Notes under the pieces: generated by a model
The model's database searches: none
What the model saw: the letters and a program-made list of their open reading frames with translations, nothing else
What the model was told of the DNA's origin: nothing
NCBI GenBank assembly: GCA_030612385.1
Contig: JAUWNZ010000049.1
Span: 1 to 7,997, forward strand
Direction: 5' to 3'
Length of the DNA stretch: 7,997 nucleotides
DNA from: Pseudomonadota bacterium
Lineage (GTDB): Bacteria > Desulfobacterota > Syntrophia > Syntrophales > JADFWA01
In this document: positions 1 through 5,860 of the stretch, piece after piece
Numbering within the stretch: the stretch's first letter is position 1
How the letters are laid out: every line of letters begins with the position of its first letter
Position numbers and translations under genes: made by a program

Positions 1-261
1 CCCGGCAGTATAAGTACTATTTCCAAAATTAAAAGTTCTTGCCTCAGGAATCTTGTCATAATACTGAAGGCTGCTGCTGATCGCCGTTTCAAGGGACTTC
101 CGATCAAGATCATCCGTAAAGGAAGGGAGTCTGTCGGTGGCCGTTAAGACAAGGGGGAAGGAAGGTAAAGGCGCAGGCCTCTCTACCCTTGCCGCACACC
201 CCAACAAAAAAAGAAATATTGTAACTGCCCAGGTTGTCAGGTTCACAGTTCTAAAGCTCAT
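1..261 (-). CDS. mltA: MltA-like membrane-bound lytic murein transglycosylase lipoprotein (N-terminal part, runs off the window)
   Basis: This is an open frame of 87 codons from an ATG at 261 down to the window edge; the C-terminal bulk, including the catalytic domain, is outside. Residues 11-22 form a hydrophobic signal segment ending in the lipobox LLGC (19-22), so Cys22 should be lipidated after signal peptidase II cleavage, giving a membrane-anchored periplasmic protein. After a Pro-rich linker comes LPSFTDDLDRKSLETAI (from residue 45), then SLQYYDKIPEARTFNFGNS and YTAG. From memory this pattern (PxFxDDLDxxSL, SLxYY, P..RTFxFG, YT) is the N-terminus of MltA-family transglycosylases of deltaproteobacteria, which cleave peptidoglycan to 1,6-anhydromuropeptides. 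An AAGG at 271-274 lies 9 nt upstream of the start. It is the last visible gene of the leftward nadB-ade-mltA series, 270 bp after ade, so it may have its own promoter. The lipoprotein call is firm; the MltA call rests on a short N-terminus only. Confidence 0.62.
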   Translation of the reverse strand, partial: MSFRTVNLTTWAVTIFLFLLGCAARVERPAPLPSFPLVLTATDRLPSFTDDLDRKSLETAISSSLQYYDKIPEARTFNFGNSTYTAG

Positions 262-306
262 GGTTAGTTGCCTTGGGTTCTTAAAACGTTCAATTCCCAA
301 AATACG

Positions 307-330
307 CACGGACAAACAAGTTTGTCCATG
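307..330. repeat. Inverted repeat between ade and the MltA-like gene: operator or weak terminator
   Basis: GGACAAACAAGTTTGTCC (310-327) is a perfect 8+8 inverted repeat around a central AA. Two more pairs lie beyond one mismatch on each side (307-308 with 329-330). It sits about 46-70 nt upstream of the MltA-like start codon. The near-absence of a loop and the dyad symmetry suit a dimeric repressor operator. On the minus strand it is followed by GTGCGTATTTTGGG, only a weak T-tract, so a terminator for ade is possible but poor. A second, shorter hairpin (GAGATG/CATCTC, 364-381) lies just upstream and has no T-tract. Confidence 0.4.
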
Positions 331-439
331 CCACCCGCTTCGTAGCTCGTAGCCACCAGATGTGAGATGTTTTGTCATCTCTACGGTGAATGGTTACTAA
401 ATTCTTTTGCCATTTTTGCACAAATTTCACAACCAAGTG

Positions 440-507
440 CCTGAACCCCTAAAAGCATAAGAGCCAAATTTCCGATTTCTATTTTCTAATTTCAACGTCC
501 CGTGAAC
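440..507 (-). repeat. 68-bp dispersed repeat, copy A (left flank of the ade-nadB block)
   Basis: Read on the minus strand, this segment runs from GTTCACGGGACGTTGAAATT (507 downward) to GGGGTTCAGG (ending at 440). It aligns without gaps to plus-strand 4049-4116 with 57 of 68 identical positions, and nine of the eleven differences are transitions. It contains the A-rich core GAAATTAGAAAATAGAAAT. The homology continues weakly on the block side through GTAAC at 509-513. It lies just downstream of the ade stop codon in a non-coding gap, so it is an intergenic repeat family member rather than a gene remnant. Confidence 0.7.
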
Positions 508-531
508 AGTTACAAATCTGGGGAGACACCG

Positions 532-2196
532 TTACGGCACATCAAAGACACTGATAAATCTAAATCGATCACCATCAAACAATCCCCCGTCGGAAATCTT
601 GAGTCTGGGAATAACAAGTAAAGCCATAAAAGACAATGTCATAAAGGGGGCCGCCAGCATTGAGCCCATGGATTTTGCCATTTGATCCATTACAGTATAT
701 CTTTCCGCAACCGTTGAATAGTCTTTATTACTCATGATTCCGGCAATGGGCAAAGACAGAATCACCTTTCTGTCCCCGCTTACCGCGCTGATCCCCCCCT
801 GTTCTTCAATGATCAGGTTGACGGCCCCGCATATATCTTCATCACCAACCCCAACCGCTAAAATATTGTGCGAGTCATGAGCTACACTGGACGCAATGGC
901 CCCCTTTTTCAACCCGAAATTCCTGATGAAGCCGATCATTGGTTTCACATCTTTATATCGATTTACCACCGCTATTTTTAAAATGTCCCTTTCGATGTCC
1001 GATACAACATAACCACATTCCACGTTTGGGTCTGCTGTTAACTTGTCAGTTGTCAGTTGCCCATCGATGGCCCCTATCACATTTATCCTGCCGCCTCCAC
1101 ACGGAAGGGCGAAATCTTCCCGTTTTTTCACCCCCACCTGAAAATTATTTGCAGTTTTTGAGAGTCTTTGATGAATTAAGGGGTTGCCTTGCCGGGCCAC
1201 GATTTCCCCTTTAATATAAGTGTTTATTATGTTTAAATCTTTGAGGCTATCTACTTCAAGGAAATCCGCATCATCTCCCGTGCGCAGCAACCCGACATCC
1301 AACCCATAGTGTAAAACAGGATTTACCGATGCGACCCTGAGAACCTTCACGATATCAAAACCGTAGTCCAATGACCTTTTCACCATCTCATTTATATGCC
1401 CTCTCATAAGATCATCGGGATGTTTGTCATCACTGCAAAACATGCAGCTATCGGCATAATTCTCTAAAAGCGGGACAAGTTCATCAAAATTCCTGGCGGC
1501 CGATCCCTCCCTTATCTGAACCTTCATTCCCACATGGATATTTTCAATGGCCTCTTCATACGTAATACATTCATGATTTGTTGATATTCCGGCATTTGCG
1601 TATGTTGCCAGATCTTTGCCCCTCAGACCCGGAGCGTGGCCGTCGATCAACTTTGAATATCTTCTGGCGCTGTGAATCTTGGTCATAACATCAGGATCGC
1701 CATTTATGACTCCCTGAAAATTCATGACCTCTCCGAGATATTTTATCTCTTTCAATCTTAGAAGCTCTTCTACTTTTGACGGATTCAGGACAGCTCCCGC
1801 CGTTTCAAAAGTGGTTGCCGGCACACAGGAAGGCGCGCTGAATGAGAATTTCACCGGCACTCCTTTTGCGTCTTCCATCATATATCTTACTCCATCTATC
1901 CCCAGAACATTCGCTATCTCGTGAGGATCGGATACCACGGCAACAGTGCCGTGAACTGCCGCTACTCTGGCAAACTCCGACGGCGGCAGCATTGAACTTT
2001 CAATGTGAATATGTGAATCTACAAACCCGGGAATTATGTGTGTTTTATAGTTTTGGTGTTCCCGTCTGATATCCAGAATTTTGCCGTTGAAAATCTCCAG
2101 TGTTCCCGGATATATCTCAGAATTGAATACATCTACGATGTTGCCTGAAACAGTCTTAATATCTTTCTTCATCTCGGAATCAAAACCCTCTTTCAT
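532..2196 (-). CDS. ade: Adenine deaminase
   Basis: This enzyme hydrolyses adenine to hypoxanthine and ammonia in cytoplasmic purine salvage; it belongs to the amidohydrolase superfamily and uses a binuclear metal centre. Visible motifs: GNIVDV near the N-terminus; the metal-binding stretch GFVDSHIHIESSM; HGTVAVVSDPHEIANVLG; EVMNFQGVINGD; DGHAPGL; STNHECITYEEA; and CSDDKHPDDLMRGHI. The C-terminus carries SVAHDSHNILAVGVGDEDI and APFMTLSFMALLVIP, typical of Ade. The frame is open back to a TTG at 2289 (585 aa), but that extension contains intergenic-type sequence (TAGGCTGTAGG at 2229-2239, also found in the non-coding gap at 4268-4278) and the family starts close to GNIVDV. I prefer the ATG at 2196 (554 aa), preceded by CAAGG 7 nt away; the ATG at 2172 (546 aa) is a good alternative. 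It lies downstream of nadB on the same strand, probably cotranscribed. Confidence 0.95.
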   Translation of the reverse strand: MKEGFDSEMKKDIKTVSGNIVDVFNSEIYPGTLEIFNGKILDIRREHQNYKTHIIPGFVDSHIHIESSMLPPSEFARVAAVHGTVAVVSDPHEIANVLGIDGVRYMMEDAKGVPVKFSFSAPSCVPATTFETAGAVLNPSKVEELLRLKEIKYLGEVMNFQGVINGDPDVMTKIHSARRYSKLIDGHAPGLRGKDLATYANAGISTNHECITYEEAIENIHVGMKVQIREGSAARNFDELVPLLENYADSCMFCSDDKHPDDLMRGHINEMVKRSLDYGFDIVKVLRVASVNPVLHYGLDVGLLRTGDDADFLEVDSLKDLNIINTYIKGEIVARQGNPLIHQRLSKTANNFQVGVKKREDFALPCGGGRINVIGAIDGQLTTDKLTADPNVECGYVVSDIERDILKIAVVNRYKDVKPMIGFIRNFGLKKGAIASSVAHDSHNILAVGVGDEDICGAVNLIIEEQGGISAVSGDRKVILSLPIAGIMSNKDYSTVAERYTVMDQMAKSMGSMLAAPFMTLSFMALLVIPRLKISDGGLFDGDRFRFISVFDVP

Positions 2197-2203
2197 AAGT
2201 TTG

Positions 2204-2208
2204 CCTTG
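2204..2208 (-). promoter_or_regulatory. Shine-Dalgarno that favours the ATG at 2196 as the ade start
   Basis: On the minus strand CAAGG lies 7 nt before the ATG at 2196. The competing ATG at 2172 has GAGGG at 2186-2190, but 13 nt away, which is long. The TTG at 2289 would start only 14 bp after the nadB stop codon. Confidence 0.45.
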
Positions 2209-2303
2209 AATCCTGAAACTTTGGTAGATAGGCTGTAGGCGAGAGGCGGTTAGTTTTTGCGCATTGATCGAAGCGGGTGCGATGCCCAAAACCTTCCCTG
2301 TCT

Positions 2304-3923
2304 CTACTCAGCAGATAAAGGCTTGCTTACTACCGTATCCTTCAACCAGTTCTTGTCATCCTTTTCAGGATAATCGATGTTGTAGTGCAGTCCCCTGCTC
2401 TCCTTCCTTAATATGGCGCACAGTGTGATCAGTTTTGCCACTATGGCAATATTCCTGAGTTCCAGCAGATCACCGGTAACAAGAAAATCCCTGTAGTACT
2501 CGTCAATTTCTCGATTGATGAGATCTATTCTCCTTCCGGCGCGCTCTAATCTCTTGTCCGACCTTACAATCCCTACATAATTCCACATAGATCTCCTTAT
2601 TTCATCCCAGTTATGCGATACCACTATCGATTCATCACTTACTGTTGCGCCTCTCGCATCCCAGGGAGATATAGTAACAGGAGCATCCTTTATCGCAGGG
2701 AAAAGCTCCGATATCTTCATAAATGCTCTGTGCGCAAATACCAGCCCTTCGAGAAGGGAATTGCTCGCCAAACGGTTGGCGCCATGGAGGCCGGTACAGG
2801 AGACCTCGCCACATGCAAAGAGCCTGTCGATATTCGTTTCCCCAAAGGCATTTGCCGCCACCCCGCCACAGATGTAATGAGCGGCAGGAACTACAGGAAT
2901 CGGATCTTTTGACATATCTATCCCGAACTCGAGACATTTATTGTATATATTGGGGAATCTCTTAGTGATAAAATCCTTATCTCTGTGAGTAATGTCTAAA
3001 AAGACATATTCATCGCCCGATCTCTTCAATTCCGTGTCGATTGCTTTGGCGACAATATCCCTTGGGGCAAGGCACTTCATGGCATGATACCTTTCCATAA
3101 AGGTAGAACCATTTCTTAGCCTTAGAACCCCGCCTTCTCCTCTGACCGCTTCACTGATGAGGAACGATTTGGCCTCTGGGTGGTAGAGGCAGGTTGGGTG
3201 AAACTGGATAAACTCCATATTCGCAATTTCTGCTCCGGCTCTGTAAGCCATCGCTATCCCGTCACCCGTTGAAATATCGGGATTTGTGGTTATCAGATAT
3301 ACCTTACCCGCGCCTCCGGTGGCGAGAAGGGTGAATTTTGATTTGAAGGTATAAACCACACTGGTTTTTGCATCAAAGACATAGGCGCCGAGACATTTAT
3401 CCCTTCCACCCTTTTCTCTACCCAGCGCTTTTGAGCTCAGTATCAGGTCTATCGCAACAAAGTTTTCGTATATTTTTATATTTTCTTTGGAATTCGCTTT
3501 CTCAACAAGCGCCCTTTCTATTTCCCGTCCGGTGATGTCCTTCGCATGCAATATTCTTCTCATGGAGTGACCTCCTTCCCTTCCGAGATCGTAGATATTG
3601 GAGCCGCCACCTTTTGCCCTGGTAAATTCCACTCCCCATTTAATCAGTTCGGCTATCCTTTCAGGGGCATCTGTCACCACCCGTCTCACCACATCTTCCT
3701 TGCAGAGACCTGCCCCGCATGCAAGGGTGTCATTTATATGATACTCAAATTTGTCGGTTTCACCCCAAACAGCGGCTATTCCACCCTGAGCATAATTTGT
3801 ATTAGATTCTATCTCGTCTTTTTTTGTGACAACCGCAACAGTCCCAAGTTCAGCCGCCTTTATCGCGAAGCAAAGTCCCGCAATGCCGCTGCCGATAACC
3901 AGAAAATCGGTCTCTATTTCCAT
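2304..3923 (-). CDS. nadB: L-aspartate oxidase
   Basis: NadB oxidises L-aspartate to iminoaspartate using FAD, the first step of de novo NAD synthesis; NadA then makes quinolinate. At 539 aa it has the usual length. The N-terminal FAD-binding fold shows GSGIAGL (11-17), followed by NTNYAQGGIAAV (41-52), which is diagnostic for the family. Further landmarks are GREGGHSMRRILHAKDITGRE (114-134), ATGGAG (201-206), EFIQFHPT (237-244), SEAVRGEGG (257-265), APRDIV (286-291), VVPAAHYICGG (344-354) and CGEVSCTGLHGANRLASNSLLEG (371-393). The active-site His and Arg positions known from the fumarate reductase/succinate dehydrogenase flavoprotein superfamily are present (H242, R288, H349). The ATG at 3923 has an excellent AAGGAGGTG 7 nt upstream. 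nadA and nadC are not in the window. It heads a leftward transcription unit with ade. Confidence 0.97.
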   Translation of the reverse strand: MEIETDFLVIGSGIAGLCFAIKAAELGTVAVVTKKDEIESNTNYAQGGIAAVWGETDKFEYHINDTLACGAGLCKEDVVRRVVTDAPERIAELIKWGVEFTRAKGGGSNIYDLGREGGHSMRRILHAKDITGREIERALVEKANSKENIKIYENFVAIDLILSSKALGREKGGRDKCLGAYVFDAKTSVVYTFKSKFTLLATGGAGKVYLITTNPDISTGDGIAMAYRAGAEIANMEFIQFHPTCLYHPEAKSFLISEAVRGEGGVLRLRNGSTFMERYHAMKCLAPRDIVAKAIDTELKRSGDEYVFLDITHRDKDFITKRFPNIYNKCLEFGIDMSKDPIPVVPAAHYICGGVAANAFGETNIDRLFACGEVSCTGLHGANRLASNSLLEGLVFAHRAFMKISELFPAIKDAPVTISPWDARGATVSDESIVVSHNWDEIRRSMWNYVGIVRSDKRLERAGRRIDLINREIDEYYRDFLVTGDLLELRNIAIVAKLITLCAILRKESRGLHYNIDYPEKDDKNWLKDTVVSKPLSAE

Positions 3924-3930
3924 CTTATTT

Positions 3931-3939
3931 CACCTCCTT
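3931..3939 (-). promoter_or_regulatory. Strong Shine-Dalgarno of nadB
   Basis: AAGGAGGTG on the minus strand, ending 7 nt before the ATG at 3923, is a near-perfect complement of the 16S rRNA 3' end and fixes the nadB start. I could not place a convincing sigma70 promoter for nadB further upstream; the repeats at 3953-3984 occupy that stretch. Confidence 0.85.
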
Positions 3940-3952
3940 TTCTGAAATTCTC

Positions 3953-3984
3953 ACGCAAAGTCGCAAAGATAGCAAAGGACAAAG
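3953..3984. repeat. CGCAAAG short tandem-like repeat in the nadB leader
   Basis: Successive units are ACGCAAAG (3953-3960), TCGCAAAG (3961-3968), ATAGCAAAG (3969-3977) and GACAAAG (3978-3984), an 8-9-bp degenerate array. Intergenic (R)CGCAAAG arrays are widely dispersed in bacterial genomes and often give spurious SRK.AK peptides, as this one does on the plus strand. It lies 14 to 45 bp upstream of the nadB Shine-Dalgarno, inside the probable 5' leader or promoter. No function can be assigned from sequence. Confidence 0.65.
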
Positions 3985-4042
3985 TAACTACTCAGGTTCA
4001 TGGTTCCACTGTTCACGGTTCAAATAGTCGATTAGTCAAAAG

Positions 4043-4193
4043 GTAAGCATTCACGGAATGTTGAAATTAGAAAATAGAAATTGGAAATTTGGCCTTCATG
4101 TTTTTATATGTTCAGGGGTTAAGACCTTTGAACTCTTTCATCTCTTCCAAATTTTTAATTTCCAATTTCAAGTTTCAAGCAGTGAACGGCTAC
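4043..4193. repeat. 151-bp imperfect palindrome, MITE-like; contains 68-bp repeat copy B (4049-4116)
   Basis: The left end reads GTAAGCATTCACGG (4043-4056) and the reverse complement of the right end reads GTAGCCGTTCACTG (4193-4180), identical at 10 of 14 positions. Inside these, 4061-4092 matches the reverse complement of 4147-4178 at 26 of 32 positions without gaps (TTGAAA...AAATTTGG). RNA or single-stranded DNA from this element could fold into a long hairpin with a loop of about 54 nt. The left arm and part of the loop (4049-4116) are the second copy of the 68-bp repeat found inverted at 440-507. It encodes no transposase. A MITE-like non-autonomous element or a palindromic repeat of the REP/BIME kind fits; no flanking target duplication is evident to me. 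Confidence 0.6.
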
Positions 4194-4316
4194 GATTTAT
4201 CGAATCCGAAAGCCGAACGGAGCGGATAAATCCACCCCCTACAACCGCAAACATCAGACCGGTAGCTTAGGCTGTAGGAAAAACAACCCGATCCAACCTG
4301 AGCAGTCAAATCCCTG

Positions 4317-4345
4317 TTTACAAATGATTATATTTTCTATATACT
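4317..4345 (+). promoter_or_regulatory. Sigma70-type promoter of the tsaD operon
   Basis: TTTACA (4317-4322) and TATACT (4340-4345) are separated by exactly 17 nt of AT-rich sequence, each box matching the consensus at 5 of 6 positions. Transcription would begin near 4352, leaving a leader of about 28 nt before the tsaD start. It lies in non-coding DNA oriented toward tsaD. This is the best promoter match I found in the window. Confidence 0.72.
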
Positions 4346-4379
4346 TTATGACTCTTCATGAAAAGAAGAAATATGTCAA

Positions 4380-5399
4380 ATGGGGACAAATATGCTGGTT
4401 TTAGGGATAGAATCATCCTGCGATGAAACAGCATCTGCCGTGGTTCAGGACGGCAGTTCTCTTTTGTCCAACGTCATCGCCTCCCAGATAGATGTACACA
4501 GTAAATACGGCGGAGTGGTTCCGGAAATTGCGTCTCGAAAGCATATGGAGGCTATTGTTCCGGTTATCCTGCAGGCGCTTTCTGATGCCGGTGTATCTTT
4601 AGATGATATTGAGGGCATTGCCGTAACAAGAGGACCCGGTCTGGTCGGGTCTCTTCTAATTGGTGTGTCGGTGGCCAAATCAATGGCCTTTGCAAAGAAT
4701 ATACCTTTTGTGGGCGTGAATCACCTTGAAGGTCACGTAGCATCCGTATTTTTTAACGATGAGAAACCGGCTTTCCCTTTTGTCGCCCTCGTTGTTTCAG
4801 GCGGTCATACGAACGTCTATTTTGTGAAAGATTTCCAGAACTTTAATCTTCTGGGGCAAACCAGAGATGACGCCGCCGGAGAGGCCTTAGACAAAGCCGC
4901 AAAACTTTTGAACATAGGCTATCCTGGTGGGATGGTAATAGACAGGCTGTCCAGAGGGGGGAATGCTGAATTTATCAAGTTCCCGAGAGCGATGAAAGAC
5001 AGCATGGATTTCAGCTTCAGTGGACTGAAGACATCGCTTTTAACCTACACCAAGAAAAGGAATTCACCGATCACTAAAGATGAAATGCCGGATGTTGTCG
5101 CCAGTTATCAGGAGGCTATCGTGGATGTCCTCGTTGACAAGACCCTCAGAGCAGCCCGGCGCTGTTCAACTTCCCGTGTTGTGGTCACCGGTGGTGTGGC
5201 GGCAAACAGCCGGCTGCGGGAGAAATTTTACGAAGAAGCAAAGGCAAACGGGATAGAAATATTCATTCCACCTCCAATTTTGTGCACCGATAATGCGGCG
5301 ATGATTGCGGTCATTGGCGACAATCTCCTGCAAAGGGGAGAAAGAAATTCTTTTGATATGAACGCTGTCTCCAGGTGGCCGTCACTCCTTGAATTATGA
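4380..5399 (+). CDS. tsaD: tRNA N6-threonylcarbamoyladenosine transferase TsaD
   Basis: TsaD (Gcp/YgjD/Kae1 family) transfers the threonylcarbamoyl group to A37 of ANN-decoding tRNAs in the cytoplasm, working with TsaB and TsaE; t6A is nearly universal and usually essential. Seen here: LGIESSCDETA (8-18); GGVVPEIASRKH (44-55); RGPGLVGSLLIGVSVAKSMA (84-103); the metal-binding HxxxH in NHLEGH (H115, H119); SGGHT (140-144); and CTDNAAMIA near the C-terminus with the conserved metal ligand D304. The length of 339 aa is normal. A second in-frame ATG at 4392 would give MLVLGIESSCDET, the commonest family start, and may be the true one; neither ATG has a strong Shine-Dalgarno (AAGAAG upstream of the first). 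It is first in an operon driven by the promoter at 4317-4345 and overlaps the next gene by 4 bp. Confidence 0.97.
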   Translation: MGTNMLVLGIESSCDETASAVVQDGSSLLSNVIASQIDVHSKYGGVVPEIASRKHMEAIVPVILQALSDAGVSLDDIEGIAVTRGPGLVGSLLIGVSVAKSMAFAKNIPFVGVNHLEGHVASVFFNDEKPAFPFVALVVSGGHTNVYFVKDFQNFNLLGQTRDDAAGEALDKAAKLLNIGYPGGMVIDRLSRGGNAEFIKFPRAMKDSMDFSFSGLKTSLLTYTKKRNSPITKDEMPDVVASYQEAIVDVLVDKTLRAARRCSTSRVVVTGGVAANSRLREKFYEEAKANGIEIFIPPPILCTDNAAMIAVIGDNLLQRGERNSFDMNAVSRWPSLLEL

Positions 5400-5860
5400 A
5401 CATAAAAAAAAGATTAAAGAAATTTTATGCCGAGTTTCTCAGCCTGAAGGGTGAACCGAGAGAGATTGCCGCTGGGATGGCGATCGGGGCATTCTTAGGA
5501 ATCATGCCGATAATACCATTTCATACCGTCCTGATTATTCTTTTAGGCTTTTTGCTGAGGCAGAATATAACAGCAGGTATTCTTAGTTCGTTGATCGTAG
5601 CAAATCCAGTTACTATCCCCTTTTTATATACAACCGAATATCACCTGGGAAAGTTTCTCCTGGATGGCAAAGAAAACCAGATCATCTTAAACAACTACGC
5701 AATATTTGATATCTTCAATACAGGATTGAACGCTTTCCGTCCCTTGCTCGCAGGCGGCCTTGTCCTGGCGCCTTTCTTTGCCATTGCCGCCTATTTTATA
5801 ACATACAGGGCTGTGCTGGCGGTCAGAAAAAGGTACGGGGGAATGGTGGGCGATGAGTAG
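5396..5860 (+). CDS. DUF2062 family small integral membrane protein
   Basis: This 154-aa protein shows the DUF2062 pattern: a basic N-terminus, GEPREIAAGMAIGAFLGIMP (19-38), a hydrophobic segment at about 41-55 ending RQN, then LIVANPVTIPFLY (66-78), where the NP and TIP words are typical of the domain. A third hydrophobic stretch lies at about 116-140, followed by a basic tail (RKRYGG). It is expected in the cytoplasmic membrane. The molecular function of the family is unknown. Its ATG overlaps the tsaD stop (ATGA, 4 bp) with no clear Shine-Dalgarno, implying translational coupling, and it overlaps rsmA by 8 bp. Being locked between two RNA-modification genes suggests coexpression, but membrane proteins with this domain sit in varied contexts, so I do not infer a role in RNA modification. 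Confidence 0.88.
   Translation: MNIKKRLKKFYAEFLSLKGEPREIAAGMAIGAFLGIMPIIPFHTVLIILLGFLLRQNITAGILSSLIVANPVTIPFLYTTEYHLGKFLLDGKENQIILNNYAIFDIFNTGLNAFRPLLAGGLVLAPFFAIAAYFITYRAVLAVRKRYGGMVGDE

Larger units (their letters stand above)
3924..4379. other. Divergent intergenic region between nadB and tsaD, rich in repeats
   Basis: This is 456 bp without a credible gene. In order it holds the nadB Shine-Dalgarno, the CGCAAAG repeats (3953-3984), a stretch rich in GTTCATGG/GTTCACGG words (3995-4022), a 151-bp imperfect palindrome (4043-4193), a stretch without recognisable signals (about 4194-4316), and the tsaD promoter (4317-4345). The frames that stay open here translate the repeats (for example FSRKVAKIAKDK and VHGSTVHGS) and should not be read as proteins. 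Confidence 0.8.

Noticed and set aside
137..352. 71-codon plus-strand open frame at the left edge
   Set aside because: It is antisense to the MltA-like lipoprotein, whose signal peptide, lipobox and family-like N-terminus are much stronger evidence.
364..381. GAGATG/CATCTC hairpin as terminator of ade
   Set aside because: Only six pairs with a 6-nt loop and no T-tract on either strand.
1037..1064. TTGTCAGTTGTCAGTTG direct repeat, like dispersed intergenic microsatellites
   Set aside because: It lies inside ade and encodes GQLTTDKLTAD, a stretch that fits the normal adenine deaminase sequence at this place, so insertion of a repeat is not needed.
3546..4046. 166-codon plus-strand open frame opposite the nadB start
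   Set aside because: Most of it is antisense to nadB, and its 3' end translates the CGCAAAG and GTTCACGG repeats; no family resemblance.
3924..4379. CRISPR array or tRNA in the repeat-rich gap
   Set aside because: Repeats are not regularly spaced with unique spacers, and no cloverleaf or TTCRANY-type tRNA signature was seen.
4358..4426. 22-codon upstream open frame overlapping the tsaD start (MKRRNMSNGDKY...)
   Set aside because: No Shine-Dalgarno, and most of it lies out of frame within tsaD; a chance frame is the simpler explanation.
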